A stretch of DNA of 64,000 bases from Opitutia bacterium (GCA_947467625.1 CANIJN010000001.1:1-64000), one strand, 5' to 3'. Shown: positions 46,423 through 55,864, numbered from the stretch's first letter. Numbers and translations are program-made. Notes: generated by a model not told the origin, from the letters alone.

Positions 46423-49400
46423 ATGACCCATCACCGGCGTTTCTCCTTCTGTTTGCGATCGGCCGTGGCCGTTGGCTTTGTTCTTAGGCTGGCCTCGGCT
46501 ACGTTTGCCGCCGAGGCGCCGCGTCCGCCCTCCTCCGACGCGGTGCAGCTCTCGCCGTTCCTCGTCTCTACCGAGGGCGACGAGGGCTATCGCGCGGCGA
46601 ATACGCTCTCTGGCACGCGCATGAACGCGTCGCTCTTTCACACGCCTGCCGCGATTTCCGTCCTCACGCGCGAATTTCTCGACGACATCGGCGCGGAGAA
46701 CGTCGCCGACATGCTGAAGTTCGCCACGAGTTCCGACAACGACCGCACCGACTCCGGCAACCTCGCGCAGGCGTGGGACGTGCGCGCCACCATCCGTGGC
46801 TTCACCGAGTCCGTCATCACGCGCGACTATCTGCCCAACATGGTCCAGGGCCGCGGCATCCTCGCCAACGACCGCTTCAACGTCGATCGGGCCGACGTCA
46901 GCCGCGGCCCCAACTCCATCCTCTACGGCGCGAGCCGGCCGGGCGGTGCGTTCAACCTCAACTCCAAGCGCGCCGTGCTCAACGGCCGCCAGAAGTCCGC
47001 CCAATTCCTCGTCGGCCGCTTCGCGAAAAAACGCAGTGAGGCCGACTTCGCGTTTCCGCTCATCAAGGACAAGCTCGCCCTCCGCACCAACGCCATGTGG
47101 GAGGATCGCGGCGGCTGGTTCGAGTTTGAGAAGCTCAAGGCCAAGGGCGTCGCAGTCGCGACGACGTGGCAGCCGTACAAGACCACACAGGTGCGTGCCG
47201 GCGTGGAGCGCATGGTGCGGGAGCAAGTGACGCCGGGCAATTTTCCGCACTCTGACTTCGGCTATTCGCGTTGGGTGTTGAACGGTGCGCCGCGCGCCCC
47301 CGATCCACTCCAGCCCGCCACCAATCCCGCGCCCTCGCTGCTGCGCGTCATCAACACGCTGCAGGCCGTCTATGCCCCGCAGATCCGCGCGCAGCCGTTT
47401 CGCCTGTCCACGACCGGCGCCGACCTGCGCCCCGATCTCGCAGGCACGCAGGCCCCGGGATTTTTCGAGACGATCAGCGCCGGCGCCGCACCCTCCGGCG
47501 GCACGATCGACGATCCGTTTTGGGGACAGGCGTTCCCCGCCAACGCGTACCTGCCCGGGCCCGGCCGCAGCACGAACAACGACTACACGCTTGCGTCCGT
47601 CTTCATCGATCAGCGCGTCGGCCCCGTGAACATCGAGCTCGGCTATGCGCGTACGAACTATTTCCGCGGGTTCACGCAGGCCAATGCCAACGCCGTCGGC
47701 GATCCCAATCCCGTGCTGCCCGGCGCCTACTTCGCCGACGGCGACTCGGTCATCGCCGCCGGTCGCCTGCCCGGTACGCTGCTGCCCGACATCGCGCGCA
47801 CGAACGCCTTCGTCGGCCTGCCCTACGTGCAGGGGCAGGCGCAACGCCAGCTCTTCGATCAGCGCTCCGAGACGTGGCGCGCCACCGTCGGCTACGAACT
47901 CGATCTCTCGCGTCGCCGCGCGTGGCTCGGGCGCCACAGCCTCGCCGCAGCGTGGCAGAAGGAGCGCAGCTATTTCGGCAACGGCGTCATCGCCGAATAC
48001 AACCTCGCGCCCGGTAACACGCAGCCCATCGACTCGGCGACCAACATCATTTTCCGCCGCACCTACCTCGAATTTAACCGGCCCGGCGGCGTCCGCGGCG
48101 GCCTCGATCCGTGGGCCAACCCAATCCCTGAGTCGCCCGGCATGAAAGCCGGGTTTGCCTTCAACACCCTCTACCCGTGGGTCGCGCAGCGAAACACGAG
48201 CGGCATGCTTGCGTTGCAGAGTCGCTGGGCCGGGGACCGCGTCGTGCTCACGGGCGGGTACCGTCGCGACCGCGCCGAGGTGATGGACGCCAATGCCGGC
48301 GGCGTGCGCGTGCCCAATTCCACCAACGCGTGGCTCGTGCGTCCCTACCGGTTCGAGGGCGCCACGCTCACCACCAACACCGGCGCGACGAAGACCCTCG
48401 GCGTCGTCGTCACCGCGCTGCCGTGGCTGGGCCTGTCCTACAACCAGTCGCAGAGCGTGTTTCCGCAAGGCGCCTTCAAGGACATCTTCGCCCAGGTCCT
48501 GCCGCCGATCGAGGGCGACGGCCAAGACTACGGCGTACGCCTGATGGTCCTCGGCGGCCGCCTCTCGGCCAACCTAAACGTCTATCGCGCCGACGGCGTC
48601 AACCAGTTCCAGCCCGCGCTCAACGCGCCTAAAAACAACATCTCCACCGCCGCGAACGCCGTGCTCACGACGCTGCGCGCCCGCGGCCAGCCGCTTCCCG
48701 CTGCCGTCACCGCCGCGGGCATCACGCTCCTCGGCACCGAATCGCAATCGCGCGACTCATCCGACCTCGCGGGTCGCGGCACGGAGATCGAAATCACCGG
48801 CCGCCTCGCACCCGGCTGGAGTATCACGCTCAACGCCGCGCGCAATCAGCTCAAGCAGGCCAACATCCTCTCCGACTCGATGGCCTTCCTCGGCAGCGTG
48901 AAATCCGCATGGGAACGCAGCACCGCGCGCGTGGACGACACGCCCGCGGTCGTCGCGACGTTTGTGCGTTCCCGCGACGGCACGCCGCAGCGCGACTTCG
49001 TCACCAACCCGGCGACCTTCGCCGACGTTTACGCCTATAGCCTCTCCGTCGCCGATCCGTTTTTGCGCGGCACGGGTAAGACGCCCTTCGCACACGTCGA
49101 GCCCACCTTCAACGCCTTCACGAGTTATCGCTTCGCCAACGACGCCCCGCGTCTCGCCCGTGGCGCGCGCGCCGGCCTCGGGGCAAATTACCGCGGCCCC
49201 GCCGTGATCGGCTACGACGCGGCCAACGGCGACGCCGTCATCCCCGGTCACAGCGCCATCACGTGGAGCGGGATGCTCGGCAAACGTTTCGCCCTGCGCC
49301 GCGGGCAGTCGCTCGACCTCCAGCTCAACGTCGAAAACATCTTCGGTCAGGAAGACCGTCTCCCGTATTCCGCCACCGCCCCCGGCGTCATTGTCCGCTA

Positions 49401-49455
49401 CCTGCTGCCCCGGGTGCGGCACTCGTGGTCGTTGCGCGCGACGTACGGGTTCTAA
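46423..49455 (+). CDS. TonB-dependent outer-membrane receptor
   Basis: 1010 aa. Signal peptide (LRSAVAVGFVLRLASATFAAE), a short TonB-box-like VQLSPFLVSTEGDEGYRAANTL, then the plug domain (TPAAISVLTREFLDDIGAENVADML; FNVDRADVSRGPNSILYGASRPGGAFNL is the NXX-RGP-x-S-x-L-x-G plug motif). A long 22-strand-type barrel follows, ending RHSWSLRATYGF with the terminal Phe that barrel assembly recognises. Takes up an unknown substrate using TonB energy. Long loops are Ala/Pro-rich. Downstream neighbours (DMFase-like, sulfatase, amidohydrolase) may relate to the same ligand. Confidence 0.93.
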   Translation: MTHHRRFSFCLRSAVAVGFVLRLASATFAAEAPRPPSSDAVQLSPFLVSTEGDEGYRAANTLSGTRMNASLFHTPAAISVLTREFLDDIGAENVADMLKFATSSDNDRTDSGNLAQAWDVRATIRGFTESVITRDYLPNMVQGRGILANDRFNVDRADVSRGPNSILYGASRPGGAFNLNSKRAVLNGRQKSAQFLVGRFAKKRSEADFAFPLIKDKLALRTNAMWEDRGGWFEFEKLKAKGVAVATTWQPYKTTQVRAGVERMVREQVTPGNFPHSDFGYSRWVLNGAPRAPDPLQPATNPAPSLLRVINTLQAVYAPQIRAQPFRLSTTGADLRPDLAGTQAPGFFETISAGAAPSGGTIDDPFWGQAFPANAYLPGPGRSTNNDYTLASVFIDQRVGPVNIELGYARTNYFRGFTQANANAVGDPNPVLPGAYFADGDSVIAAGRLPGTLLPDIARTNAFVGLPYVQGQAQRQLFDQRSETWRATVGYELDLSRRRAWLGRHSLAAAWQKERSYFGNGVIAEYNLAPGNTQPIDSATNIIFRRTYLEFNRPGGVRGGLDPWANPIPESPGMKAGFAFNTLYPWVAQRNTSGMLALQSRWAGDRVVLTGGYRRDRAEVMDANAGGVRVPNSTNAWLVRPYRFEGATLTTNTGATKTLGVVVTALPWLGLSYNQSQSVFPQGAFKDIFAQVLPPIEGDGQDYGVRLMVLGGRLSANLNVYRADGVNQFQPALNAPKNNISTAANAVLTTLRARGQPLPAAVTAAGITLLGTESQSRDSSDLAGRGTEIEITGRLAPGWSITLNAARNQLKQANILSDSMAFLGSVKSAWERSTARVDDTPAVVATFVRSRDGTPQRDFVTNPATFADVYAYSLSVADPFLRGTGKTPFAHVEPTFNAFTSYRFANDAPRLARGARAGLGANYRGPAVIGYDAANGDAVIPGHSAITWSGMLGKRFALRRGQSLDLQLNVENIFGQEDRLPYSATAPGVIVRYLLPRVRHSWSLRATYGF

Positions 49456-49812
49456 AAACTCCGCCCGGATCCAATCCCATGGATTCCTTTCAGCGAGACT
49501 CGCGAAGACCGCGCGTTGAACTCACCCGCGATCTCGCCGAAGCGCCGGAGTCTCCTTCTTTTCCACTCGTCGCGGCGGTCGATTTAGAGCCAACCTCATG
49601 GGGTGGTGTTCGCGCTTGAGCCTCAGCGCCCATTGGCGTCGGGCCGGTTCGCTGGCCACTCCGCCCACCTTATGCCCACACTGAAAAAGCTTCCCTCCGG
49701 GGCGCTCGATGGAATTGGGAAAATAAAAAGCCAAATTTCGCCAAGTGTTACCGTGAGGTGCGGACTCGGTACACTCGGGTACTTGCAGGGAGCGACGCTC
49801 GGACTCAGTGAG
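49456..49812. other. Intergenic region between receptor and receptor remnant
   Basis: No intact gene. The frame that continues into the TonB-plug remnant (49813) is already open here but its residues do not look like a signal peptide, apart from a weakly hydrophobic LGYLQGATLGL just before the plug motif. No terminator hairpin with a T-run was found after the receptor. Confidence 0.4.
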
Positions 49813-49956
49813 GCTGAGACGGTGGTCGTGAGCCCCTTGGAGGTTACGACGAACAAGAACGTCGGCCACCTTGCCAATGACACCCTCGCGGCCAGTCGCC
49901 TGCGGACGAACTTAGCGGACGTGCCCAATGCCATCAGGATATTTACCCGGAGTTAA
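49813..49956 (+). pseudogene. N-terminal plug remnant of a second TonB-dependent receptor
   Basis: 48 codons read AETVVVSPLEVTTNKNVGHL, then ANDTLAASRLRTNLADVPNA and IRIFTRS before a stop. This matches the start of the mature plug of the complete receptor nearby (VQLSPFLVSTEGDEGYRAAN..TPAAISVLTREF) and of such receptors generally (V-x-L-S-P-F-x-V, T-L-A-G-x-R, L-x-D-V-x-x-A-I-x-V-x-T). No barrel follows: the next gene begins at 49979. Interpreted as a truncated duplicate; a short standalone protein is unlikely. Confidence 0.7.
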
Positions 49957-49978
49957 AATCAGCCGCCGAACTAATCTC

Positions 49979-51508
49979 ATGCCCAACCGCCCCCACGAAT
50001 CCGCTTCACCACTCACGCGCCGCGCTCTGCTAAAAAATACGGCGAAAGCCGGCTTCGCCAGCGCGCTCGCACCGTTGACCGCCCGGGCTGCGCGCGTCGC
50101 CGGCGCCCCACGCGGCGTGATCGCCGAAGAAAACCGCCGGCCCGGCACCACCGACTGGCAGCTGACGTTTGTCCGTTCCGATAAGTTCCGCTCCGCCGTG
50201 ATCGAGGGTTACTGCTCGCACACGAGTGTCCGGCCCGGCGGTAGCATCGAGGTTTTTCTGAGCGCACAGCCTGCGACCGATGTCACTATCGACCTGTATC
50301 GTATGGGGTACTACGGCGGAAAAGGCGGCCGGCACGTGGCGCGCCTCGGGCCGTTTCCCGTGACGCCGCAGCCGACCCCGCCGGTGGGCGAGCATCGTCT
50401 GCGCGAGTGCCAGTGGGCGCGCAACACGACGATTACGATTCCAGCGGATTGGGTGAGCGGAGTCTATCTGGGCAAGCTCTCGTGCAACGGGCACCGTTAC
50501 CAAAGCTATATTATTTTTGTCGTCCGGGACGACCGGCCGGCAGACGTATTATTTCAAACCAGCGACACCACCTGGCAGGCCTACAATAAATGGCCCGACA
50601 CCTATTCGCTCTACGACTCGGACGCGCCCGTGCGTCCGTGGAATGCGACGACGTGGGTCAGCTACGACCGTCCCTACGGCTGGTATCCGCAAGTCGTGAG
50701 CAACGCGCTCTCGCAGGGATCGGGCGAGTTTCTCCTCTGGGAATTCCCGCTCTGCTTCTGGCTCGAGCAACAGGGCTACGACGTCACCTACTCGTCGAAC
50801 ATCGATACGCATGTGGACGGCGGTGGGCTCGATCGCGTGAAGTGTTTTCTCTCCGTCGCGCACGACGAGTATTGGAGCCTCGAGATGTACAACCGCGTGC
50901 ACGCTGCGATTCAAAAAGGACTCAACGCGGCGTTCCTCTGCGGTAATAGCGTTTTTGGCGTCGTGCCGTTGGAGAAAAAAAATCACGCAGGCCGCCCGCA
51001 TCGCATCCTTTATCGGCAGGGTCTTTTCGGCGGCGCGCGCGCAGCATATGGAAACGAGCGTTGGGAGCAGCACGGTCCCGACGAAGGGGTTCTCATGGGC
51101 GCGCGCACGATGCAGCCCGCCAACGGTTCCGCTAGCTGGATCGTGACCAACGCTACGCACTGGATCTTCGCGGGCACCGGCATGAAGAACGGCGACCTTA
51201 TCCCCGGCCTCGTCGGCTGGGAGCACCACGGCAATCCCGCGAAAATCCCCGGCCTCGAAGTAATCGCCGCCGGCGAAGCGTTGAAGGCGAGCGGCGATCA
51301 CTCCCCCTACGCCGCGACCGTGTATCCTGGTCCGAAAGACAACTGGGTCTTCAACGCTGCGACGATCTTTTGGTCGATGGGCTTGGCGCAGCCGCCCGGT
51401 TTTGTCCCGCCTTACTCTCACCTTGGCCGGCCGCACGGCGTCGATGAGCGCGTACAGCGAATCACCGCAAATTTTCTAAAAAAATGCCGGATCAGTCCGG
51501 CAGAGTAA
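49979..51508 (+). CDS. Tat-exported N,N-dimethylformamidase beta-subunit-like protein
   Basis: 509 aa. A twin-arginine signal (SPLTRRALLKNTAKAGFASALAP) predicts folded export. The body matches the large-subunit/C-terminal domain of N,N-dimethylformamidase: GYCSHTSVRPGGSIEVFLSA, DLYRMGYYGGKGGRHVARLG, SYIIFVVRDDRPADVLFQTSDTTWQAYNKW and FLSVAHDEYWSLEMYNRV. In the known enzyme two Tyr and a Glu bind mononuclear iron; matching residues cannot be assigned without alignment. Many such proteins are of unknown substrate. I start at ATG 49979 (MPNRPHES); the frame opens 17 codons earlier, overlapping the TonB remnant. Confidence 0.8.
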   Translation: MPNRPHESASPLTRRALLKNTAKAGFASALAPLTARAARVAGAPRGVIAEENRRPGTTDWQLTFVRSDKFRSAVIEGYCSHTSVRPGGSIEVFLSAQPATDVTIDLYRMGYYGGKGGRHVARLGPFPVTPQPTPPVGEHRLRECQWARNTTITIPADWVSGVYLGKLSCNGHRYQSYIIFVVRDDRPADVLFQTSDTTWQAYNKWPDTYSLYDSDAPVRPWNATTWVSYDRPYGWYPQVVSNALSQGSGEFLLWEFPLCFWLEQQGYDVTYSSNIDTHVDGGGLDRVKCFLSVAHDEYWSLEMYNRVHAAIQKGLNAAFLCGNSVFGVVPLEKKNHAGRPHRILYRQGLFGGARAAYGNERWEQHGPDEGVLMGARTMQPANGSASWIVTNATHWIFAGTGMKNGDLIPGLVGWEHHGNPAKIPGLEVIAAGEALKASGDHSPYAATVYPGPKDNWVFNAATIFWSMGLAQPPGFVPPYSHLGRPHGVDERVQRITANFLKKCRISPAE

Positions 51509-51838
51509 AATCGGCGGAGGCTGCGACTGCCAAAATCAGGACTGCCACCAACGTCTGGTTTCTTTGGGACGTTGATCGACCGTCCGCTTCCGGACGGGCA
51601 AAACGCCAGCAACCGAGAAGTTTCCCAGTCGAATGGATCCAAGGTAAAGCATGATCTATTCGACCTAGTATTACTCTGCTATTTTCCTCTGAAAAAACGT
51701 CTCTTAAAAGTGTCACGTAATACGTGAAAATCTATATGGAAATCCGGTTTTTTTTGGCAATGAACTTAACAGAGTAATAATAGGCGAGATTCCAATCGGA
51801 GCACCGTTGATCCATGCGACCGGGGACTTTTTTTCGGC
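51509..51838. other. AT-rich convergent intergenic region
   Basis: Lies between the ends of the DMFase-like gene (+) and the sulfatase gene (-). Markedly more AT-rich than its surroundings, with poly-T and poly-A tracts. It contains the 121-base inverted-repeat element described separately. No open frame of note. Confidence 0.7.
51664..51784. repeat. 121-bp element with 18-bp terminal inverted repeats (MITE-like)
   Basis: Ends are CCTAGTATTACTCTGCTA (51664-51681) and TAACAGAGTAATAATAGG (51767-51784), inverted with 16 of 18 matches. A perfect 13-base palindrome CACGTA-A-TACGTG sits at 51714-51726, within four bases of the centre. The interior is AT-rich and non-coding. It may be a miniature transposable element or a cruciform-forming terminator region. 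I did not see another copy in this window. Confidence 0.55.
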
Positions 51839-53218
51839 TCAGTCTTTGGCCGCGGCATCGCGGTCCGCTTGGGAGGCCTCGGCGAGTTTTGCGCGCAACC
51901 CAGCAACTCTCTTGGGCAGTGCTGCGGCGAGGTTCCTAGATTCGTACGGATCGTGCGCGAGATCGTAGAGTTCGATTTCCCCGGACCCAGCCCCTGACTT
52001 GGTCCTCCCGCCGCCGCTGGAAACGATCAGTTTCCAATCGCCGTCGCGTAACGCCCTTGCCCGAAAACTCGGAGCGGCGGTGTAAACCGTGCGAGGCTTC
52101 GTCGGCTCGGCACCAGTAAGCTGCGGCCAGATATTTATTCCGTCCCACTGCAAATTCTTCTCCGGCACGAAGCCGGCGAGCGCGCAAAATGTCGGCATCC
52201 AATCACTGATGTGCGCGACGCCATCGAACGTGCCTTGCGGCAACTTACCTGGCCATGAAATGAGCGTCGGAACGCGGATGCCGCCTTCGTAGACCTCGCC
52301 CTTCTGGCCGCGCAGGGGGCGGTTGTTCGCCGTGAGTTTGCCACTGGGACAGTTGTCATCGGGATACGTCCGATCGTTGTTCTCAACGGTGCTGCCGCCG
52401 TTGTCGCTTGTAAACACGACAATGGTGTCTCCACGCCGGCCCGTCTTTTCTAGCCCGGCGAAAATGCGCCCCACCGCGTCGTCGAGGTGCATGACCGAAG
52501 CCCCGTAGTGTCGCGCCACGTCGCCCTGCACGGCAGCCGGCACGCGCGCGACCCACTCCGCCGGTTCCTTGAGCGGCAGATGCACCGCCGTGAAAGGGAG
52601 GTAGAGAAAAAACGGGGCTGCGCCGCGCGCCTCAATCCACCGGATGGCTTCGGCGGCGATGAGGTCGGTGACGTGCCCCGTCTCCTCCACGAACGTTTCA
52701 TTGCGATGCCAGGTGCGGCTGAACTCACCCTGCTTGTAACGATGATTCCACGGGCTCACCCCGCCAGCGAGCGAACCGTAGCTATGATCAAAGCCAAAGT
52801 GGTTGGGCCCCTGTTCCGGCCGCGAGCCGAGATGCCACTTGCCCATCAGCGCCGTATCGTAACCCACCGACTTGAGCGCCCCCGCGAGGGTGACAGTGTC
52901 CCACCGATACGCGCGCTCGTTCTGCGGAGTGGTCACCCCGAAGCGCGTCGCATAGCGGCCACTCAACAGCGCCGCGCGAGTCGGACTGCAAACGGGATAG
53001 ACGTAATGCTGCGTCAACTCCATCCCGGAAGCGGCTAGCCGGTCGAGGTTCGGCGTCGGCACGTTGCCTCGATGAAACGCCACGTCCGCCCAGCCGAGAT
53101 CGTCAGCCATAATGAAAACAATGTTCGGCCGGACTGGCGACGACGCGACCGAGAGCCCGGCCCACGGACTCAGCAGCAGAGCGACGACGGTAGCGAGAAT
53201 GCGAGCGGGTATCTTCAT
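51839..53218 (-). CDS. Secreted formylglycine-dependent sulfatase
   Basis: 459-aa alkaline-phosphatase-fold sulfatase that hydrolyses sulfate esters. Signal peptide from MKIPARILATVVALLLSPWAG. Metal site NIVFIMADDLGWADV; the Cys to be oxidised to formylglycine is in VCSPTRAALLSGR (C-x-P-x-R motif); further motifs GKWHLG and TSDNGG. Likely periplasmic or extracellular, acting on sulfated glycans. No maturase is in the window, so an anSME or FGE encoded elsewhere is expected. I start at ATG 53218; the frame extends 35 codons upstream. Confidence 0.93.
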   Translation of the reverse strand: MKIPARILATVVALLLSPWAGLSVASSPVRPNIVFIMADDLGWADVAFHRGNVPTPNLDRLAASGMELTQHYVYPVCSPTRAALLSGRYATRFGVTTPQNERAYRWDTVTLAGALKSVGYDTALMGKWHLGSRPEQGPNHFGFDHSYGSLAGGVSPWNHRYKQGEFSRTWHRNETFVEETGHVTDLIAAEAIRWIEARGAAPFFLYLPFTAVHLPLKEPAEWVARVPAAVQGDVARHYGASVMHLDDAVGRIFAGLEKTGRRGDTIVVFTSDNGGSTVENNDRTYPDDNCPSGKLTANNRPLRGQKGEVYEGGIRVPTLISWPGKLPQGTFDGVAHISDWMPTFCALAGFVPEKNLQWDGINIWPQLTGAEPTKPRTVYTAAPSFRARALRDGDWKLIVSSGGGRTKSGAGSGEIELYDLAHDPYESRNLAAALPKRVAGLRAKLAEASQADRDAAAKD

Positions 53219-53543
53219 GGAGGGAGTGATGATCATCGTCGGCTGAGCCGGCTGATTATGCATTGTGTGGGGTTTAACTGGAAATGAAGTGAGTGGTTTA
53301 AGCGGCATCGACGTCCCGCCCATGGGTTCGGAAACGCCCGGTCAAGATGCCCCCGCTCGTCTGCGGGCGCTACGCCCGAGCCACGCTCACTCCGACCGTA
53401 CTGACTTCACTTTCAGTTACACCCCTTTTCGTGCGCGAGGCAGCGTCGGTGATCGGCCACCACAACTGAGGAATTGAAAGAGAGCCGGAAAGCGCCGACG
53501 CTCCGGAGTACTCCCCGGTCTTTCTCGATATCTATTTCACCCC
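53219..53543. other. Divergent intergenic region, sulfatase / amidohydrolase
   Basis: Should hold the divergent promoters of the sulfatase and amidohydrolase genes. I see no convincing promoter hexamers or operator palindromes and no small gene with a family resemblance. Confidence 0.4.
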
Positions 53544-55277
53544 ATGCGTCCCAAATTAATCCTCGGTTTGTTTTGTGCCTTCTTCACTCTGGGCCGCACG
53601 CAGGAACCGGCGCCCGACGCGGTTTTTTTCGGCGGTCACGTCCTCACGGTCGACGCCGCGTTCACGGTGCGGGAAGCGTTCGCAGTGCGCGGCGGGAAAA
53701 TTATGGCGGTCGGAAGCTCGCGCGAGATCCGCGCGCTCGCTCGGGAGGGCTTCACAGCGGTGCGCGATCTCGGCGGACGTACCGTACTGCCGGGGCTCAT
53801 TGACTCACACGTGCACCCGCCAGCAGCGGCGGTGTTCGAGTTCGATCACGAGATTCCCAACATGGAAACGATTCGCGAGGTATTGGACTACATCGCAGCC
53901 CGGGTGCGCGTGGTACCGGCAGGCGGGTGGATCTCGCTGCAACAGGTGTTCATCACGCGGTTGCAGGAAGCGCGCTTCCCAACGCGGGCCGAACTCGATG
54001 CGGTGGCTCCCCACCACGCGGTGAATTTCCGCACCGGGCCGGACAATATGCTCAACACGCTGGCGTTGAAAAAATGCGCGTTCGACCGCACGTGGACGGT
54101 GCAGGACGGCGGACCCGGTTATCTCGAAAAAGACGCCGCGGGCGATCCCACCGGCCTCGTCCGCGGGCTGGCGCGGTATATTAAAATGTCCGATACGGGG
54201 CGCGTGCCGACCGCGGCGCAAAGCCGCGAGCGGTTGCAGGCGCTGTTCCACGACTACAACCAGACGGGCTTCACTGCGGTGTGTGACCGCGGGGCGACGC
54301 CGGAATCGATCAAGCGTTACGAGGAATTGCGGGCGGACGGTGCCTTGACGCTCCGCGTGGCGATGTCGCAGACCTTTCCCACGGTGGGTTCGATGGCCTC
54401 CATCCTCGCCGCCATCGACGGCATCGCAACGAGCCCGCTGCGAGCACCCGACGCGTGGCTGCGGCTCATCGGCACCAAGATCTGGCTCGATGGCGGCATG
54501 CTCACGGGCAGCGCCTACCTGCATCAACCGTGGGGCCGGAACGAAAATTACGGTATCCGCGACGACACTTACCGCGGCGTACTCAACGTCGCGCCCGAAC
54601 GGCTGCTCGCGATGGTTCGGCGGGTGGCGCAACACGGACTGCAATTTACCGCGCACGCGGTCGGTGATGCGGCGGGCGATGTCTTGCTCGATGCCTACGA
54701 CACGGTGAACCACGAGAAACCGATCCGTGAACTGCGCATGGGCATCACCCACTCGAATTTCATGACACGCGAAAGCATCGCGCGCTCGGCCCGGCTCGGC
54801 GTGGTGCTCGACGTCCAACCGATCTGGTTACATCTCGACACCCGCACGCTCGTGCAACAGTTCGGCTACGACCGGCTGCGCTGGTTTCAGCCGCTGAAAA
54901 GCATTCTGGAAGCGGGCGGCATGACCGGAGGAGGCTCGGACCACATGCTCAAGATCGGCGATCAACGGGCGATCAACCCCTATAATCCCTTCCTCGCCAT
55001 GTGGACGACGATCTCGCGGCGGGCGAAGTGGTATGAAGGCCAATTGCACCCCGAGGAAGCGCTCACCCGGCGGCAGGCGATCGAGTTCTACACGCGCAAC
55101 AACGCCCACCTGTTGTTTTGGGAAAAAGAACTCGGCTCCCTCGAGCCGGGCAAACGCGCGGACTTCATCGTGATTGACCGCGACCTGCTCGCGTGCCCGC
55201 TCGACGACTGGAAAGAGACGCGCGTGCTGGAAACGTGGGTCGAGGGTCGCGCGGTATTTCGGCGAAACGTTCCGTAA
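53544..55277 (+). CDS. Amidohydrolase of the YtcJ-like (Amidohydro_3) family
   Basis: 577-aa metal-dependent hydrolase. A signal-like hydrophobic start (PKLILGLFCAFFTLG) suggests export. Metal motif GLIDSHVHPP, second-shell TKIWLDGGMLTGS with the conserved D, FTAHAVGDAAGD (His) and GGGSDHMLK with catalytic Asp, ending LEPGKRADFIVIDRDLL. YtcJ-like enzymes hydrolyse amide, imine or lactam bonds of poorly known substrates. Divergent from the sulfatase. Same accessory cluster as the DMFase-like protein, so both could act on amide-containing compounds. Confidence 0.9.
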   Translation: MRPKLILGLFCAFFTLGRTQEPAPDAVFFGGHVLTVDAAFTVREAFAVRGGKIMAVGSSREIRALAREGFTAVRDLGGRTVLPGLIDSHVHPPAAAVFEFDHEIPNMETIREVLDYIAARVRVVPAGGWISLQQVFITRLQEARFPTRAELDAVAPHHAVNFRTGPDNMLNTLALKKCAFDRTWTVQDGGPGYLEKDAAGDPTGLVRGLARYIKMSDTGRVPTAAQSRERLQALFHDYNQTGFTAVCDRGATPESIKRYEELRADGALTLRVAMSQTFPTVGSMASILAAIDGIATSPLRAPDAWLRLIGTKIWLDGGMLTGSAYLHQPWGRNENYGIRDDTYRGVLNVAPERLLAMVRRVAQHGLQFTAHAVGDAAGDVLLDAYDTVNHEKPIRELRMGITHSNFMTRESIARSARLGVVLDVQPIWLHLDTRTLVQQFGYDRLRWFQPLKSILEAGGMTGGGSDHMLKIGDQRAINPYNPFLAMWTTISRRAKWYEGQLHPEEALTRRQAIEFYTRNNAHLLFWEKELGSLEPGKRADFIVIDRDLLACPLDDWKETRVLETWVEGRAVFRRNVP

Positions 55278-55396
55278 GCACGGGGGCGGCGATCTTTTTT
55301 TGGGCTCATCATGGACCCTCATCGCAACATCGTGCCTGCCCCTATTTTCTTTCCTGTAGAAACCGGCCTTGGGGTCACGAACGCGGAATCGGCGGG

Positions 55397-55864
55397 TTAC
55401 GAAGCGACGCGGGTGAATTGACGAATCGCTTCGTAGGTCGCAATCCCGGCGGCGGTGCTGAGGTTGAGCGATCGCAACGCAGGATTCGCATGGGGTATCG
55501 TGACTCGCTGGCCCGCGCCAAGCTCGTCGTGCAACCAGTCGGGAGCACCCGCGCTCTCGTTTCCAAAGACCAATCCGTCATCGTCCGCGTAGCGCACATT
55601 CCAAAAACTTTGCTGCGTTTTTGTCGTGAAAAGCCAGAGCCGCTTCGGCGCCTGGGGACTGGCGCGAAATGCCGCCCAATCGGCATGCTCATGGACATCG
55701 AGCGATTTCCAATAATCCATCCCGGCGCGACGCAGATTACGGTCGTTGATCACAAAGCCGAGGGGGTGAATCAGGTGGAGCCGCGAACACGTCAGAGCAC
55801 ACATCCGGCCGATGTTACCGGTATTGGGCGCGATCTCGGGCTGAAAGAGCACGACATGAATCAT
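55397..55864 (-). CDS. trmL: tRNA (cytidine(34)-2'-O)-methyltransferase
   Basis: 155-aa SPOUT methyltransferase that 2'-O-methylates the wobble base of leucine tRNAs. MIHVVLFQPEIAPNTGNIGRMCALT is the TrmL/TrmH start, GLVFGNESAGAPDWLH the cofactor knot motif, and RSLNLSTAAGIATYEAIRQ the final SPOUT knot. Typical length. Followed upstream by smpB in the same direction after a 60-base gap. Confidence 0.93.
   Translation of the reverse strand: MIHVVLFQPEIAPNTGNIGRMCALTCSRLHLIHPLGFVINDRNLRRAGMDYWKSLDVHEHADWAAFRASPQAPKRLWLFTTKTQQSFWNVRYADDDGLVFGNESAGAPDWLHDELGAGQRVTIPHANPALRSLNLSTAAGIATYEAIRQFTRVAS

Noticed and set aside
46408-48525. 705-codon open frame on the minus strand
   Set aside because: Entirely antisense to the TonB receptor; Arg/Gly/Ala-rich with no motif. 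GC-rich codon bias commonly opens such frames.
51714-51726. CACGTAATACGTG as a possible parS site
   Set aside because: parS consensus is a 16-base TGTTTCACGTGAAACA-type palindrome; this shares only CACGT and is centred in a different inverted-repeat element.
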